DNA of 64,000 nucleotides from SpSt-333 sp964371615 (lineage in GTDB: Bacteria; Bacteroidota; Ignavibacteria; UBA10030; UBA8401): positions 186,001 through 250,000 of the forward strand of contig CAYJMS010000002.1 in NCBI GenBank assembly GCA_964371615.1, given 5' to 3'. The notes beneath the pieces were generated by a model that was given only the letters and a program-made list of their open reading frames with translations, had not been told where the DNA came from and made no database searches. This document shows positions 35,110 to 43,652 of the stretch, in pieces (position 1 is the first letter of the stretch; the number at the start of each line of letters is the position of its first letter). The position numbers were made by a program, and so were the translations under genes.

Positions 35110-38060
35110 TATTTCACCACTGCTATCTTGATGATCTGGCTCTGTTCTCCGGCGCTTCCCGAGGCCGTCACGTGCGCATAGTAAATGCCGCTTTGGATCT
35201 TCGACACATCCCATTGCACTTCATTATCCAGTCCGGCATAACCGGTCCCTTTGATCTCGTCCACCAATTCTCCCGCCATGTTTATGATTGTGATCGTTAC
35301 CGTCGCTTCCCGGCCGAGAAAATAGCGGATATTCGTTACGCCGCCGTAGACCGGATTGGGCCAGTTATAGGCGAATTTTTTCGGGAGCATTTCGGCCGAT
35401 TTTACCGTTGCGTTTCCCGTTGTCGTAACCCGGGCAGAATGAGAAAGCGATCCGAGATAGGTATTCCAAACCGAATTTCCGGCAGTAATAATCGATGTGT
35501 GCGTGCGAATTGAGAGAGAAGAATCGACCGACGCGGAGAGTAAATATTTCTCGCTGATAAACGGTGCGGAAGCCATCGGTCCCGATTGCAGCGGGAATCC
35601 GTCCACGACGCGACCCTCCCGCGACACGGCATAAAGCAAGCCATTCGACGTTCCGAAGAAAATAATTCCCTCTGCGGACATCACACCGCCGGCGACCGCA
35701 TCACCCGCGGGAACATTGAACGGGAAGTTTTCCAGTACTGCACCGTTGATATTGTATGCATACACCGAGGCGCCGACTCCGAGGATGATATCCGGTCTGT
35801 TGTCGGTATTGATGTCGGCGATTGTCATCAGTGCCGTTGATTCGGCCGGAAGGCGGATATCGCGCACGACGTCCGCCGTGGCGCTGTCATACACCGTAAT
35901 GTATTTTGTCGTCTGCACAACGATCATATTGTCCAACGCTGCGGCGGTACGGAACGGTGCGGGGAGCGCTCTTTTTACTCCGGAGATGGAAATGGAATCG
36001 ACGGTGGCGATTGCACCGGAATGAACCGAGACGATCGGAGAAGAGAATATTTTTGTATTGTTCGCCAGAATATCCGCCCGAACCACTGCGCCGCTCTGTG
36101 TGCCCGCAACAAATTGTCCCGCCGGAAAGACGATAAAAGCGGTGATCGGCGTGGTGATCCGGTCGCCGACATCCACCGTACGCGCAACGTCGGCGATGCC
36201 GTCGTTGTTGCCGTCCAACGCACTGATCAGGAAAATAGTGCTGTCATGGGCAACCGCCAATGACTGTGTCGGTGAGTCTGAAAAAACCGCGGGATGAAAT
36301 GTTCCCCCCTGCGGATAAAATAACCCAGTTGCATTGTTCAAGAACGGTGTAAAATCATTCTTAAGCACGTAGATCGAATCGCCGGATGTATAGATGATCT
36401 CTGCTATTCCGTCATTGTTCAAATCGGCGGAAAACGGAGCGTCGTCGTTGTTCTTTTTGACATGGATCCCGCGAATCACTCGCTCCAGTTTGATCTCCGC
36501 ACTGCCGACCGCCGCCTCAAACGACATGCGGGGAGACGAAAGTGAAAAATCCTTCATCGTGATATGCGACCGGGCGAATGCATTCGTGAGGGAATTCGGC
36601 GTTGTCTTCTCCGAGAATTGATTTTTATAGACAGGTGCAATATTGCCGTTGAACCAGTAGTCGAGCGGTGAACCGTCTTCGCTTCCCGATCCGGGACTCA
36701 GCAGGTCGTAACTCTGTCCGATATCCTGCGATCCGTCCGCCTCTTCGACGTCGATGCCCCGTTTCAACGGATCCGCATTGATGGTATTCGTTGCGCGATT
36801 CTTCTCGATAATCGTTTCATCCACGTGCCAGATGACAATTCCGCCGCGATAATTGTTGTTGGGGTTGATGAGGCCGGGAATGCCCCAGTCCAGTTCATCC
36901 ACATCCAGCACAACGCCGTAGACCGAGTCGATGCTGCCGTTGGAGAAATATTCCTCGTCCTGATTAAATGTTTTGGTAATAATCTGCCCGTTCCATTTCA
37001 TCGTAATCGTCTGGCCGTTCTGCTTCGCATCCCTCTGTCGGTTTTCGACGAGATAATATTCCTTCGCGCTGATCGGTATCCGGTAGACCGTATCGGAACC
37101 GGTTTCGTACAGGCTGGACGCAGGCACCGAGACGATGGATGTGCCGTAGAGATCGATCGGCACCGTCCAGCCCATTTGTATCTTCTCCCATGCGCTCGGC
37201 TCCGGAGGAGCGATACCGGAATACGTGAAGATCGACTGCCCGTCCATCAATCCGAATCTGCCGATTGCGGTCCGTCCGGTTTTTGTATCGAACAGATCGG
37301 GAAGGCCGAGATGACTGGCGATGCTCGCCGCCAACAGTCCGTTGATGCTCAATTTCAATGTGATGTCGTCGCCGATGGAGGGAATCTGCCGCACTTCCGT
37401 TTCGGGAAGCACGATGGAGTTTTTGATAAAATACGACGAGCCCTGCACCGGAATTCCGGTGTAGGATGCGCCGAACACATTCTTCAATCCATCCTCACTA
37501 AAATAGAGCGACGGCAGGTCGAACGGCGTCGGATCATATCCCAATGCACCGCGCAGATCAACATCCTTACCGACACCGGCATGGAAGACAACAAACAGGT
37601 CGTAGGAAGCGAACGGAAATCCCGGATTGAGCGAATCGGCTTTTTTCCATGTCTCTTCGATCATTTGCGCCAACGGAAGATATCCGTCGATCGGTGCATA
37701 CTCGCTCATCCGCTTCGGCAATGTGACGACCGATCCCAGCACCGTCGCATCGATCTGTTGTTTTCCGTTGGACGCTTTCCGGAAATAATTCTTTGCAAAG
37801 ATGAAATGATCGGCAAAATACGCCGAGTCATGCGGCGGCGCGTCGATAATCGGTTCCGGTGCAGCGCCAAGGTCGAACTGTCCGTCCCCCGACGTCCTGA
37901 TATCCTCGTCCGTCCGGAACTGCACCATCACGGCAAGGATCTTCAGCGTATCATTCAGCGCGGCGGAGCGCGTTGCGGTGCCGACCGATAACGGATGCGG
38001 TATCCGTCCGGCGACTGCCAGTGTAACACCAATGAGAATGAGCAGGAATGTTTTTTTCAT
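35109..38060 (-). CDS. M6-like metalloprotease-fold protein, zinc motif lost, T9SS cargo
   Basis: A 983-residue exported protein. After the signal peptide (about 1-20) comes an M6 (immune-inhibitor-A-like) domain to ~residue 400, recognisable by GLPDLFDT and IGRFGLMDG. Where M6 enzymes have HExxH before GLPDL, this protein has A-S-I-A-S (245-249), so zinc-based catalysis should be lost. FG-GAP/VCBS-like repeats follow (ADLNNDGIAEII, ADINTDNRPDIILG). The C-terminus is a type IX sorting domain (NWPNPVYGG, VTITIINMAGELV, GIYYAHV). It sits directly after porV and before the HExxH protein, so a structural or inhibitory role in the secretion locus is possible. Confidence 0.82.
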   Translation of the reverse strand: MKKTFLLILIGVTLAVAGRIPHPLSVGTATRSAALNDTLKILAVMVQFRTDEDIRTSGDGQFDLGAAPEPIIDAPPHDSAYFADHFIFAKNYFRKASNGKQQIDATVLGSVVTLPKRMSEYAPIDGYLPLAQMIEETWKKADSLNPGFPFASYDLFVVFHAGVGKDVDLRGALGYDPTPFDLPSLYFSEDGLKNVFGASYTGIPVQGSSYFIKNSIVLPETEVRQIPSIGDDITLKLSINGLLAASIASHLGLPDLFDTKTGRTAIGRFGLMDGQSIFTYSGIAPPEPSAWEKIQMGWTVPIDLYGTSIVSVPASSLYETGSDTVYRIPISAKEYYLVENRQRDAKQNGQTITMKWNGQIITKTFNQDEEYFSNGSIDSVYGVVLDVDELDWGIPGLINPNNNYRGGIVIWHVDETIIEKNRATNTINADPLKRGIDVEEADGSQDIGQSYDLLSPGSGSEDGSPLDYWFNGNIAPVYKNQFSEKTTPNSLTNAFARSHITMKDFSLSSPRMSFEAAVGSAEIKLERVIRGIHVKKNNDDAPFSADLNNDGIAEIIYTSGDSIYVLKNDFTPFLNNATGLFYPQGGTFHPAVFSDSPTQSLAVAHDSTIFLISALDGNNDGIADVARTVDVGDRITTPITAFIVFPAGQFVAGTQSGAVVRADILANNTKIFSSPIVSVHSGAIATVDSISISGVKRALPAPFRTAAALDNMIVVQTTKYITVYDSATADVVRDIRLPAESTALMTIADINTDNRPDIILGVGASVYAYNINGAVLENFPFNVPAGDAVAGGVMSAEGIIFFGTSNGLLYAVSREGRVVDGFPLQSGPMASAPFISEKYLLSASVDSSLSIRTHTSIITAGNSVWNTYLGSLSHSARVTTTGNATVKSAEMLPKKFAYNWPNPVYGGVTNIRYFLGREATVTITIINMAGELVDEIKGTGYAGLDNEVQWDVSKIQSGIYYAHVTASGSAGEQSQIIKIAVVK

Positions 38061-38072
38061 GAGTATAGGAAT

Positions 38073-38098
38073 GCGGGGATGCGTTGCCGCACCCCCGC
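38073..38098 (-). promoter_or_regulatory. leader hairpin before the M6-like gene
   Basis: GCGGGG-A-TGCG, loop TTGC, CGCA-C-CCCCGC: a 10-pair stem with one mismatch. It ends 13 bases before the start codon at 38060, in the 115-base gap after porV. No ribosome site is seen there, so it may influence translation or mark transcript processing. Confidence 0.45.
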
Positions 38099-38174
38099 GA
38101 ATAATGTTCCGGTCGAAGTGATCAGAGACGAAGACGGAATGTGTTTTCCGGACTCCGACGTACCGAAGGGACAA

Positions 38175-39287
38175 TTACAGCAATCCTCCCCAGATAATGA
38201 GGAATGTGAATCGCAGTGTGTCGGACAGCGGGTGATTCTCTTCCGTCGCCGAAATGTAGCTGAAATCCAGTCCGTAAATATCGTACCGCAATCCCGCGCC
38301 GAATGTCATGAAGTTCCTGTTTCCGTTGATCGGATCCTCAAAGAAGTGTCCCCACCGGATCGCCACTTTTTTGTCGTACCAATATTCAAGTCCAATAGAG
38401 GTGTTCGTCAATTTAATGTTCCGCTCCATCGAATTGTTGGTAAACGACGTGACCAGCGATTTCGGGAGTTCGTGCGATGCGCCGTTCGGTTCTTTATAGA
38501 TCAGGAGCTTGCTGAAATCCACCGAGATGGTCAGGCTGTTGAATTCGTCCTTCATCGGAATAATGCCGAATCCGAGCCGCAGCTGCGTCGGCAGCGGATC
38601 TGCCTGTGCCGCATCGATATAGGTGACTTTCGGACCGAGGTTGGTGACGCTCACGCCGACGCTGAAATGCCCGCCGATATCCTCGTCGACCAGCGGAACC
38701 ACGAGCGATTTCGGTTTGTAGAGCATTCCGACGTCAAAACTGAATGTGTTGGCGACACCGGAACCTTTTTCCTGCGCCGTTCCGAACGGCGACAGAGAGC
38801 TGTTGATATACCGCAGATTTGTCCCAATGGCAAAGTCTTCCGAGATCGCGGTTCCGAAACCGATCGTCACGGCAAATTCAAAACCCTTAAATCGTCCGAT
38901 CTCCGTCGGATCGGTTTCGGAGGTACGGATGAACTCGCCAAGGTTCAGATAGGTAACGCTGGCGCCGAGTGTTCCGCCGTATTCCGGAAGTTCCTGTTTG
39001 ATGTTGAAGTAGTCGTAGAAAAGATCTGACAGGCCGAATTGCGGCAGCCAGTTTGCATGGGTCACGCTGATTTCACCGCCGGTCTGGAAACCGAGGCCGG
39101 CGGGATTCCAGAAAATGGCGGACGCATCATCGGCAATGCCGGTGCCCCCTTCTCCCATTCCGCTGGAACGGGAATTCGGAGAGATCATCAGGAACGGAAC
39201 GGCGGAACCGCCCGCCTGTGCTTGAACGGACTGAAACAATCCCAGCAATGCCACCATCAATCCCGCAACACCAAAAGCTTTTTTCAT
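38175..39287 (-). CDS. porV: type IX secretion outer membrane protein PorV
   Basis: A 370-residue FadL-like outer membrane barrel that in type IX secretion collects cargo from the translocon and hands it to the PorU sortase. Signal peptide about 1-24 (SVQAQ). The N-terminal hatch has the family signature VPFLMISPNSRSSGMGEGGTGIADDASAIFWNPAGLG. The rest alternates strands and ends LRFTFLIIWGGLL. Start at MKKAFG, with GAAGGAG ten bases upstream, rather than nine codons earlier. Adjacent to porU, which supports the assignment. Confidence 0.93.
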   Translation of the reverse strand: MKKAFGVAGLMVALLGLFQSVQAQAGGSAVPFLMISPNSRSSGMGEGGTGIADDASAIFWNPAGLGFQTGGEISVTHANWLPQFGLSDLFYDYFNIKQELPEYGGTLGASVTYLNLGEFIRTSETDPTEIGRFKGFEFAVTIGFGTAISEDFAIGTNLRYINSSLSPFGTAQEKGSGVANTFSFDVGMLYKPKSLVVPLVDEDIGGHFSVGVSVTNLGPKVTYIDAAQADPLPTQLRLGFGIIPMKDEFNSLTISVDFSKLLIYKEPNGASHELPKSLVTSFTNNSMERNIKLTNTSIGLEYWYDKKVAIRWGHFFEDPINGNRNFMTFGAGLRYDIYGLDFSYISATEENHPLSDTLRFTFLIIWGGLL

Positions 39288-39357
39288 TGAAGCGTACTCC
39301 TTCAGGTTAATCAATTAATAAATATAGGTAATAAACTCTTCGATTACCAGATGTGCG

Positions 39358-42300
39358 TTACCGCACGATCGCCATTTTGCCGATCGATTCGCTGGTAAAG
39401 CGGCCGTCGATGGTTTTGGCGATCACTTTATAAAAGTAAATACCGTTGCCGACTTCGTCGCCGTCCGTATCCCGCCGGTCCCACGGTATCCGGACAAAAC
39501 GGTCACCGACACCGAACCGCTCGATTTTATGTATCATTCTTCCCGTCACGGTATAGATATTGATGGTCACGTCGATCGGCAGCATCTGATTATGCTGGAA
39601 CGTAAATGCCGTCGTCGTCGAAACGGGATTGGGGAAATTGTAGAGCTGCCGGATGGATAATCCCTCGCCGGATGCAACGGAGAAATAGACTTCCGCCATG
39701 CTGGAATTGTTGTACACATCCCACGCCTTCACTTTCATGGTATGGTTTCCGTCGGCTAGACCGGACATCGGATACTGCACGGTGCCGGATTGATAACTGT
39801 CGATCTGTCCTTTGTACGATTCGGTCAGGTCGATGCTCTTCGAACTGCTGTTGAGCCACGCTTCGATGCGGTGGCCGATCGCGCTGCCGGAGGAATTGAT
39901 GCCGCTGCTGTCGCGCAGATCGACATACAGCACCGGGTCATCGCCGACAAGATCCCCCGACCGGAATGTCGGCGAATCGAAATAGATGCTGATCGACGGA
40001 CCGACGGAATCCGCCGCCGCATCGGCGTTGGTGCCGCCGACGATAAAGTTTGTCGTATAGCCGCGTCCGTCCGAAGCCGAATTGGAGAAGTAGACCGAGA
40101 TCCGTCCGTTTTTATTTTCGTAGGAGATATCTTTCGGCACAATAAACGTTGCCGTCATGACGCCGTTTGCAATCGTCGCCTCTCCTTTATAAATCACCGC
40201 GCCGGGCTGCCGGTACGAGAAGTTGAACACCGCAGGGATAACGCGGATCACCTCGGAATCGAAAACCGTTACCAGCGCCGTTCCGTTATAATTCGAATTG
40301 ACGGTGCTGTCCGCATTGCGTACCGTGGCGGAGATGGTAACCTTCTGCAGCGCCTTCATCGTATCCGACGACGACGTCGCCATATTATTGATGGAATCGA
40401 CGACGATCCGTCCGGACGGAACCGCCAGACGCATGGTCGGATCTCCGAGCAGAAAATATTTTTGTTTGTTTTCAATGTGCGACAGGACGTTCTTGGTCAG
40501 CAGCAGCGCATCGCCCAGGCGCATCACCGGCGTCGTTGAAAAGAGGAACGAATAAAACCGCCGGTTCAATTCGGCGTTGGAATGGGAATAGACCGCCCGC
40601 GTTGCACTGAGCACGCCGATCGAACCGCCGCTCTTGTTCACCATCACCTCTTCTGCGGAACTCTGCTCGTTCCCCTCTTCGAAGCGCCCCCAGTCGCAGG
40701 TGGCGGCAACGATGAATGTCAGTTTATCCGGATTGGCGAACTGCGTCTTCACATCGTCTATCGATAGAATGGATTCATGCGCCCAGACCCTTGGATTACC
40801 ATGTCCGATGTAATTGAGTATCAACGTTCCGCGATTTACCTGCTCGAGCAGCGTCGTGCGCGCTTCGGGTTTCCGCCTGCCGGAGGAAGTGAATGTGGTT
40901 TGATATTCCTCAAGATAGATCCGTTTCACCTCAAAATCCTTCGGCGTATAGGTTGAAATCAGCGATTCGGATTGTATGATATGATCACTCTCCAATTGGG
41001 TATCGGGAGTAACCATGTCGTCCGCAACGACCGTGATAAGATTCTTCCAGGAAGATCGGTCCGCGCCGGTTTCATAGTCAATAATCCGATCGACCAGAAA
41101 AGACGCTTCCTCCGCACTGCGGGGACAGAGCCGTCCGTGCGCGATCGATACTTGCAACTGATTGTTCGGATTGAGATAGGCAAAAAAGTCCTCAATATTA
41201 TAGGTATAAATCTTCTGGTTCGATTCTTCCGTCTGAATTGTCGGAACCCACCAGCGATCGTTTCCGAGTATGTTTCTATGGTCGAATGTTGCGTCGCCAA
41301 AAAAGAGAACATATCCGGGACGAACCGTCCATTGATCGTAGGCATGTTTAATAAAATCTCTCATTGCCGTCGGATCGGACATGCCGATGCCGAACTCGTT
41401 GAAGATGGAATCGACATCCACCACAATGGTCGAGATGGGAGCCGGGAGGGATTCTTTGTGCTGTTTGAGCCGTTCCGCTGCGGCCGTGAAGTCCTTGTGC
41501 GTGATGATGATGAATTCCGCGCCGGTTTTTCCGTGCAGATCGGAATTAACGATTGCGCTGAATGACCGGGGATACTTCATCGACGACACCGTACCGACCC
41601 AGTATTTCTTTACGATGCCGGCCGTTGCGGAATCCTTGAACGTTACCCTCCCGGCCGTTTGCATCAATTGATGTGCGAGTTTTTTCTGGCTGTTCATCGA
41701 TGTGACATCGACAACGGAAATATCGTCGCTCGTAAATCCCTCGATTTCATATTCGACCACTCCCGATGTGTCGGGCGAATGGAAGATGAACTGATTTGAC
41801 TGCGCCGTCAGCTGCTGGCGGAAGAAAATTCTCATCCAGTCGATGTATCCGGAAGCGACAGCACTGCCCGCTTCGTAGGTGAATTTAACATTGCTTCGCT
41901 GATCGGTGAGGGACGGCACGGCGGTTACTGCGCTTTGCACCTCCTGCGCAAAGACGGTCTCGGGAGAGTTCAGCTGGAAATCGGACATGAGAGAGAGCAT
42001 CGGAGCGGCAATCTGCACACCCGACTCTTCAATCCTGAACGTCGCCGTCACGTTGGCGCGGGAATACAGATGATACACATATCGCACGGCGGTACCGGGA
42101 ATAAGGCCATGCAGCCGGTTGCTGACGACACGCGAGTCGCCGGGATTGAACGGAGCGCTGACCCAGTTCTGTCCCGATAAATTAAAATTGAACTTCTCTT
42201 CTTTGAAAAAAATCTTTCCCAGCGTTTGCGTCACCGTGCCGGCGGTCGCCGCAACGACAGACTGTTCCTGCATCAGCCGCACCGGAGCGCCGGCGCCGAC

Positions 42301-43359
42301 GGAAAGGAAATAGTAATTGCTGTTGGTGTACGGATTCGTGTAATGATGATATTCCTTCTGCACGGGATCGTAATTCCAACCGCCGGTCGTCTGACCGAAG
42401 AACATGATATAATCGTCGTTGTCGAATTTTGTATTGCCGTTGTTGTCGATATACCGGACCGCCATTTGCGGAAGATCGGCCGGTCTCGGCACCGAGAGGC
42501 TCACGTTAATCGTCCTGCCGTCCGCGCCGAAGATCTTCACGTCGAAGATGGACGCGAGCGACGACGGTTCGACGCCAAGCGTCCGGAGATACTGTGCGTC
42601 GATCTTATACATCCCCTCTTCATTCACTTCCATTTTATACCAAGACCCGCTCGATAAGACCGAACTCGCTGCGGCGGTTTTTCTCAGCGCAGCGGCATTC
42701 CATTGTTTTCCGGCAGAGTAATTTAACAACGCCGATTTCCCCCAGTCGTCGTTCCCCGCCCCACCGGTACTTCGTTCCTTTTCACCGTAGTCGATGCGGA
42801 GAATGATCCGCGTATATTTGCGAAGCGTCCGGGACGTTGATTGGTACTGCAGCGGCGTAATGAGAAGATTCGCCACGGTCCATCCTTTTACCGATCCGGG
42901 CTGCTCGAATGCTGCGATCTGCTCCGGGATGAATTTTTGCGACGGCGTAAAATCGGCCGTATAGGTTTTGCGTTCCGCTCCAAGGGAGTCGGTCAATTCC
43001 ACTGATGCTACCGGTGCGAGCGCAACATTATTGACAGTCTCATAATCAGCAGAAAGAACCGTCACCGTATTTCCGCGCATTCCCGGCAGCGCGACGGAAA
43101 TGACCCGTGAACGAAGATCTTCCTTCCCTTTGCGATCGTCTGCCGTGCGGTCTCCGAACATGAATTGCGGAAGCACAAAGGATTCGTTTTCCGTCCGAAT
43201 GATCCGATCGTCTAAAAATCGTGGTAGAAATTCCACGGTCATCCCCCGTTCATCGGAGGAGATCACCTTCAGGTCGGGGTACAGTACGGGGGACTGTGCA
43301 ACGGAAAACTGCACCAGGACCGCGACGAGAATAATATTAGCAGAGAGAGTGTTCTTCAT
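39358..43359 (-). CDS. porU: type IX secretion sortase PorU (C25)
   Basis: A 1333-residue C25-family cysteine peptidase that cleaves the C-terminal signal of type IX cargo and attaches it to the cell surface. Signal peptide about 1-20 (SVAQ). An N-terminal beta-rich region covers 25-600. The C25 domain (about 620-1010) has FIKHAYDQW, YVLFFGDATFDHR, the catalytic His853 in NYIGHGNPRVW and Cys888 in VAATCDWGRFE. The C-terminus is itself a sorting-type domain (NFPNPVSTTTAF, INIYTVTGRMIHKI, GNGIYFYKVIA). The start at 43359 gives the signal peptide and lies six bases after a terminator-like hairpin. First gene of a five-gene cluster. Confidence 0.93.
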   Translation of the reverse strand: MKNTLSANIILVAVLVQFSVAQSPVLYPDLKVISSDERGMTVEFLPRFLDDRIIRTENESFVLPQFMFGDRTADDRKGKEDLRSRVISVALPGMRGNTVTVLSADYETVNNVALAPVASVELTDSLGAERKTYTADFTPSQKFIPEQIAAFEQPGSVKGWTVANLLITPLQYQSTSRTLRKYTRIILRIDYGEKERSTGGAGNDDWGKSALLNYSAGKQWNAAALRKTAAASSVLSSGSWYKMEVNEEGMYKIDAQYLRTLGVEPSSLASIFDVKIFGADGRTINVSLSVPRPADLPQMAVRYIDNNGNTKFDNDDYIMFFGQTTGGWNYDPVQKEYHHYTNPYTNSNYYFLSVGAGAPVRLMQEQSVVAATAGTVTQTLGKIFFKEEKFNFNLSGQNWVSAPFNPGDSRVVSNRLHGLIPGTAVRYVYHLYSRANVTATFRIEESGVQIAAPMLSLMSDFQLNSPETVFAQEVQSAVTAVPSLTDQRSNVKFTYEAGSAVASGYIDWMRIFFRQQLTAQSNQFIFHSPDTSGVVEYEIEGFTSDDISVVDVTSMNSQKKLAHQLMQTAGRVTFKDSATAGIVKKYWVGTVSSMKYPRSFSAIVNSDLHGKTGAEFIIITHKDFTAAAERLKQHKESLPAPISTIVVDVDSIFNEFGIGMSDPTAMRDFIKHAYDQWTVRPGYVLFFGDATFDHRNILGNDRWWVPTIQTEESNQKIYTYNIEDFFAYLNPNNQLQVSIAHGRLCPRSAEEASFLVDRIIDYETGADRSSWKNLITVVADDMVTPDTQLESDHIIQSESLISTYTPKDFEVKRIYLEEYQTTFTSSGRRKPEARTTLLEQVNRGTLILNYIGHGNPRVWAHESILSIDDVKTQFANPDKLTFIVAATCDWGRFEEGNEQSSAEEVMVNKSGGSIGVLSATRAVYSHSNAELNRRFYSFLFSTTPVMRLGDALLLTKNVLSHIENKQKYFLLGDPTMRLAVPSGRIVVDSINNMATSSSDTMKALQKVTISATVRNADSTVNSNYNGTALVTVFDSEVIRVIPAVFNFSYRQPGAVIYKGEATIANGVMTATFIVPKDISYENKNGRISVYFSNSASDGRGYTTNFIVGGTNADAAADSVGPSISIYFDSPTFRSGDLVGDDPVLYVDLRDSSGINSSGSAIGHRIEAWLNSSSKSIDLTESYKGQIDSYQSGTVQYPMSGLADGNHTMKVKAWDVYNNSSMAEVYFSVASGEGLSIRQLYNFPNPVSTTTAFTFQHNQMLPIDVTINIYTVTGRMIHKIERFGVGDRFVRIPWDRRDTDGDEVGNGIYFYKVIAKTIDGRFTSESIGKMAIVR

Positions 43360-43365
43360 AAAATG

Positions 43366-43408
43366 AAAAAACCGAACGTTGATCGATCGACATCTCGTCA
43401 CGTTCGGT
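43366..43408 (-). promoter_or_regulatory. terminator-like hairpin in porU leader
   Basis: On the minus strand ACCGAACGT (43408-43400) and ACGTTCGGT (43379-43371) pair perfectly (9 pairs, 20-base loop containing GATCGATCGA). A T6 run follows (43371-43366), with the porU ATG at 43359. This is the form of an intrinsic terminator placed before the gene, as in attenuators. Confidence 0.5.
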
Positions 43409-43652
43409 ACATGAAAAAAGCAACCGGTATAACGTTAAAGGTGTCTGTGTATTGTGCGACAGAATCGATAACCTTTAACAACAATCTATACGAGTTGCTC
43501 CATCTATGATGATTGAATTCCTACACAAATATAGAGAAGCATGACTCTTTTGTCAACATCTTTTTTATCCCAATTCCACTTGTCCGGTTCGATATGATTT
43601 ATTAGATTTAACGGAATTCATTAACAGAACGTTCACCAACAAACGTTGTTCC
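43409..43652. other. divergent intergenic region porU / M61
   Basis: Gene-free gap that must hold promoters for both directions. No confident -35/-10 or TTG/TAnnTTTG pair is seen on either strand. Confidence 0.4.

Noticed and set aside
36825..37991. 388-codon frame antisense to the M6-like gene
   Set aside because: Opposite a gene with clear domains and sorting signal; Arg/His/Gln-rich peptide without motifs, an artefact of GC-biased third positions.
43411..43509. 32-codon frame beginning MKKATGITLK between porU and the M61 gene
   Set aside because: No ribosome site and too short to support; the region is better read as a divergent leader.
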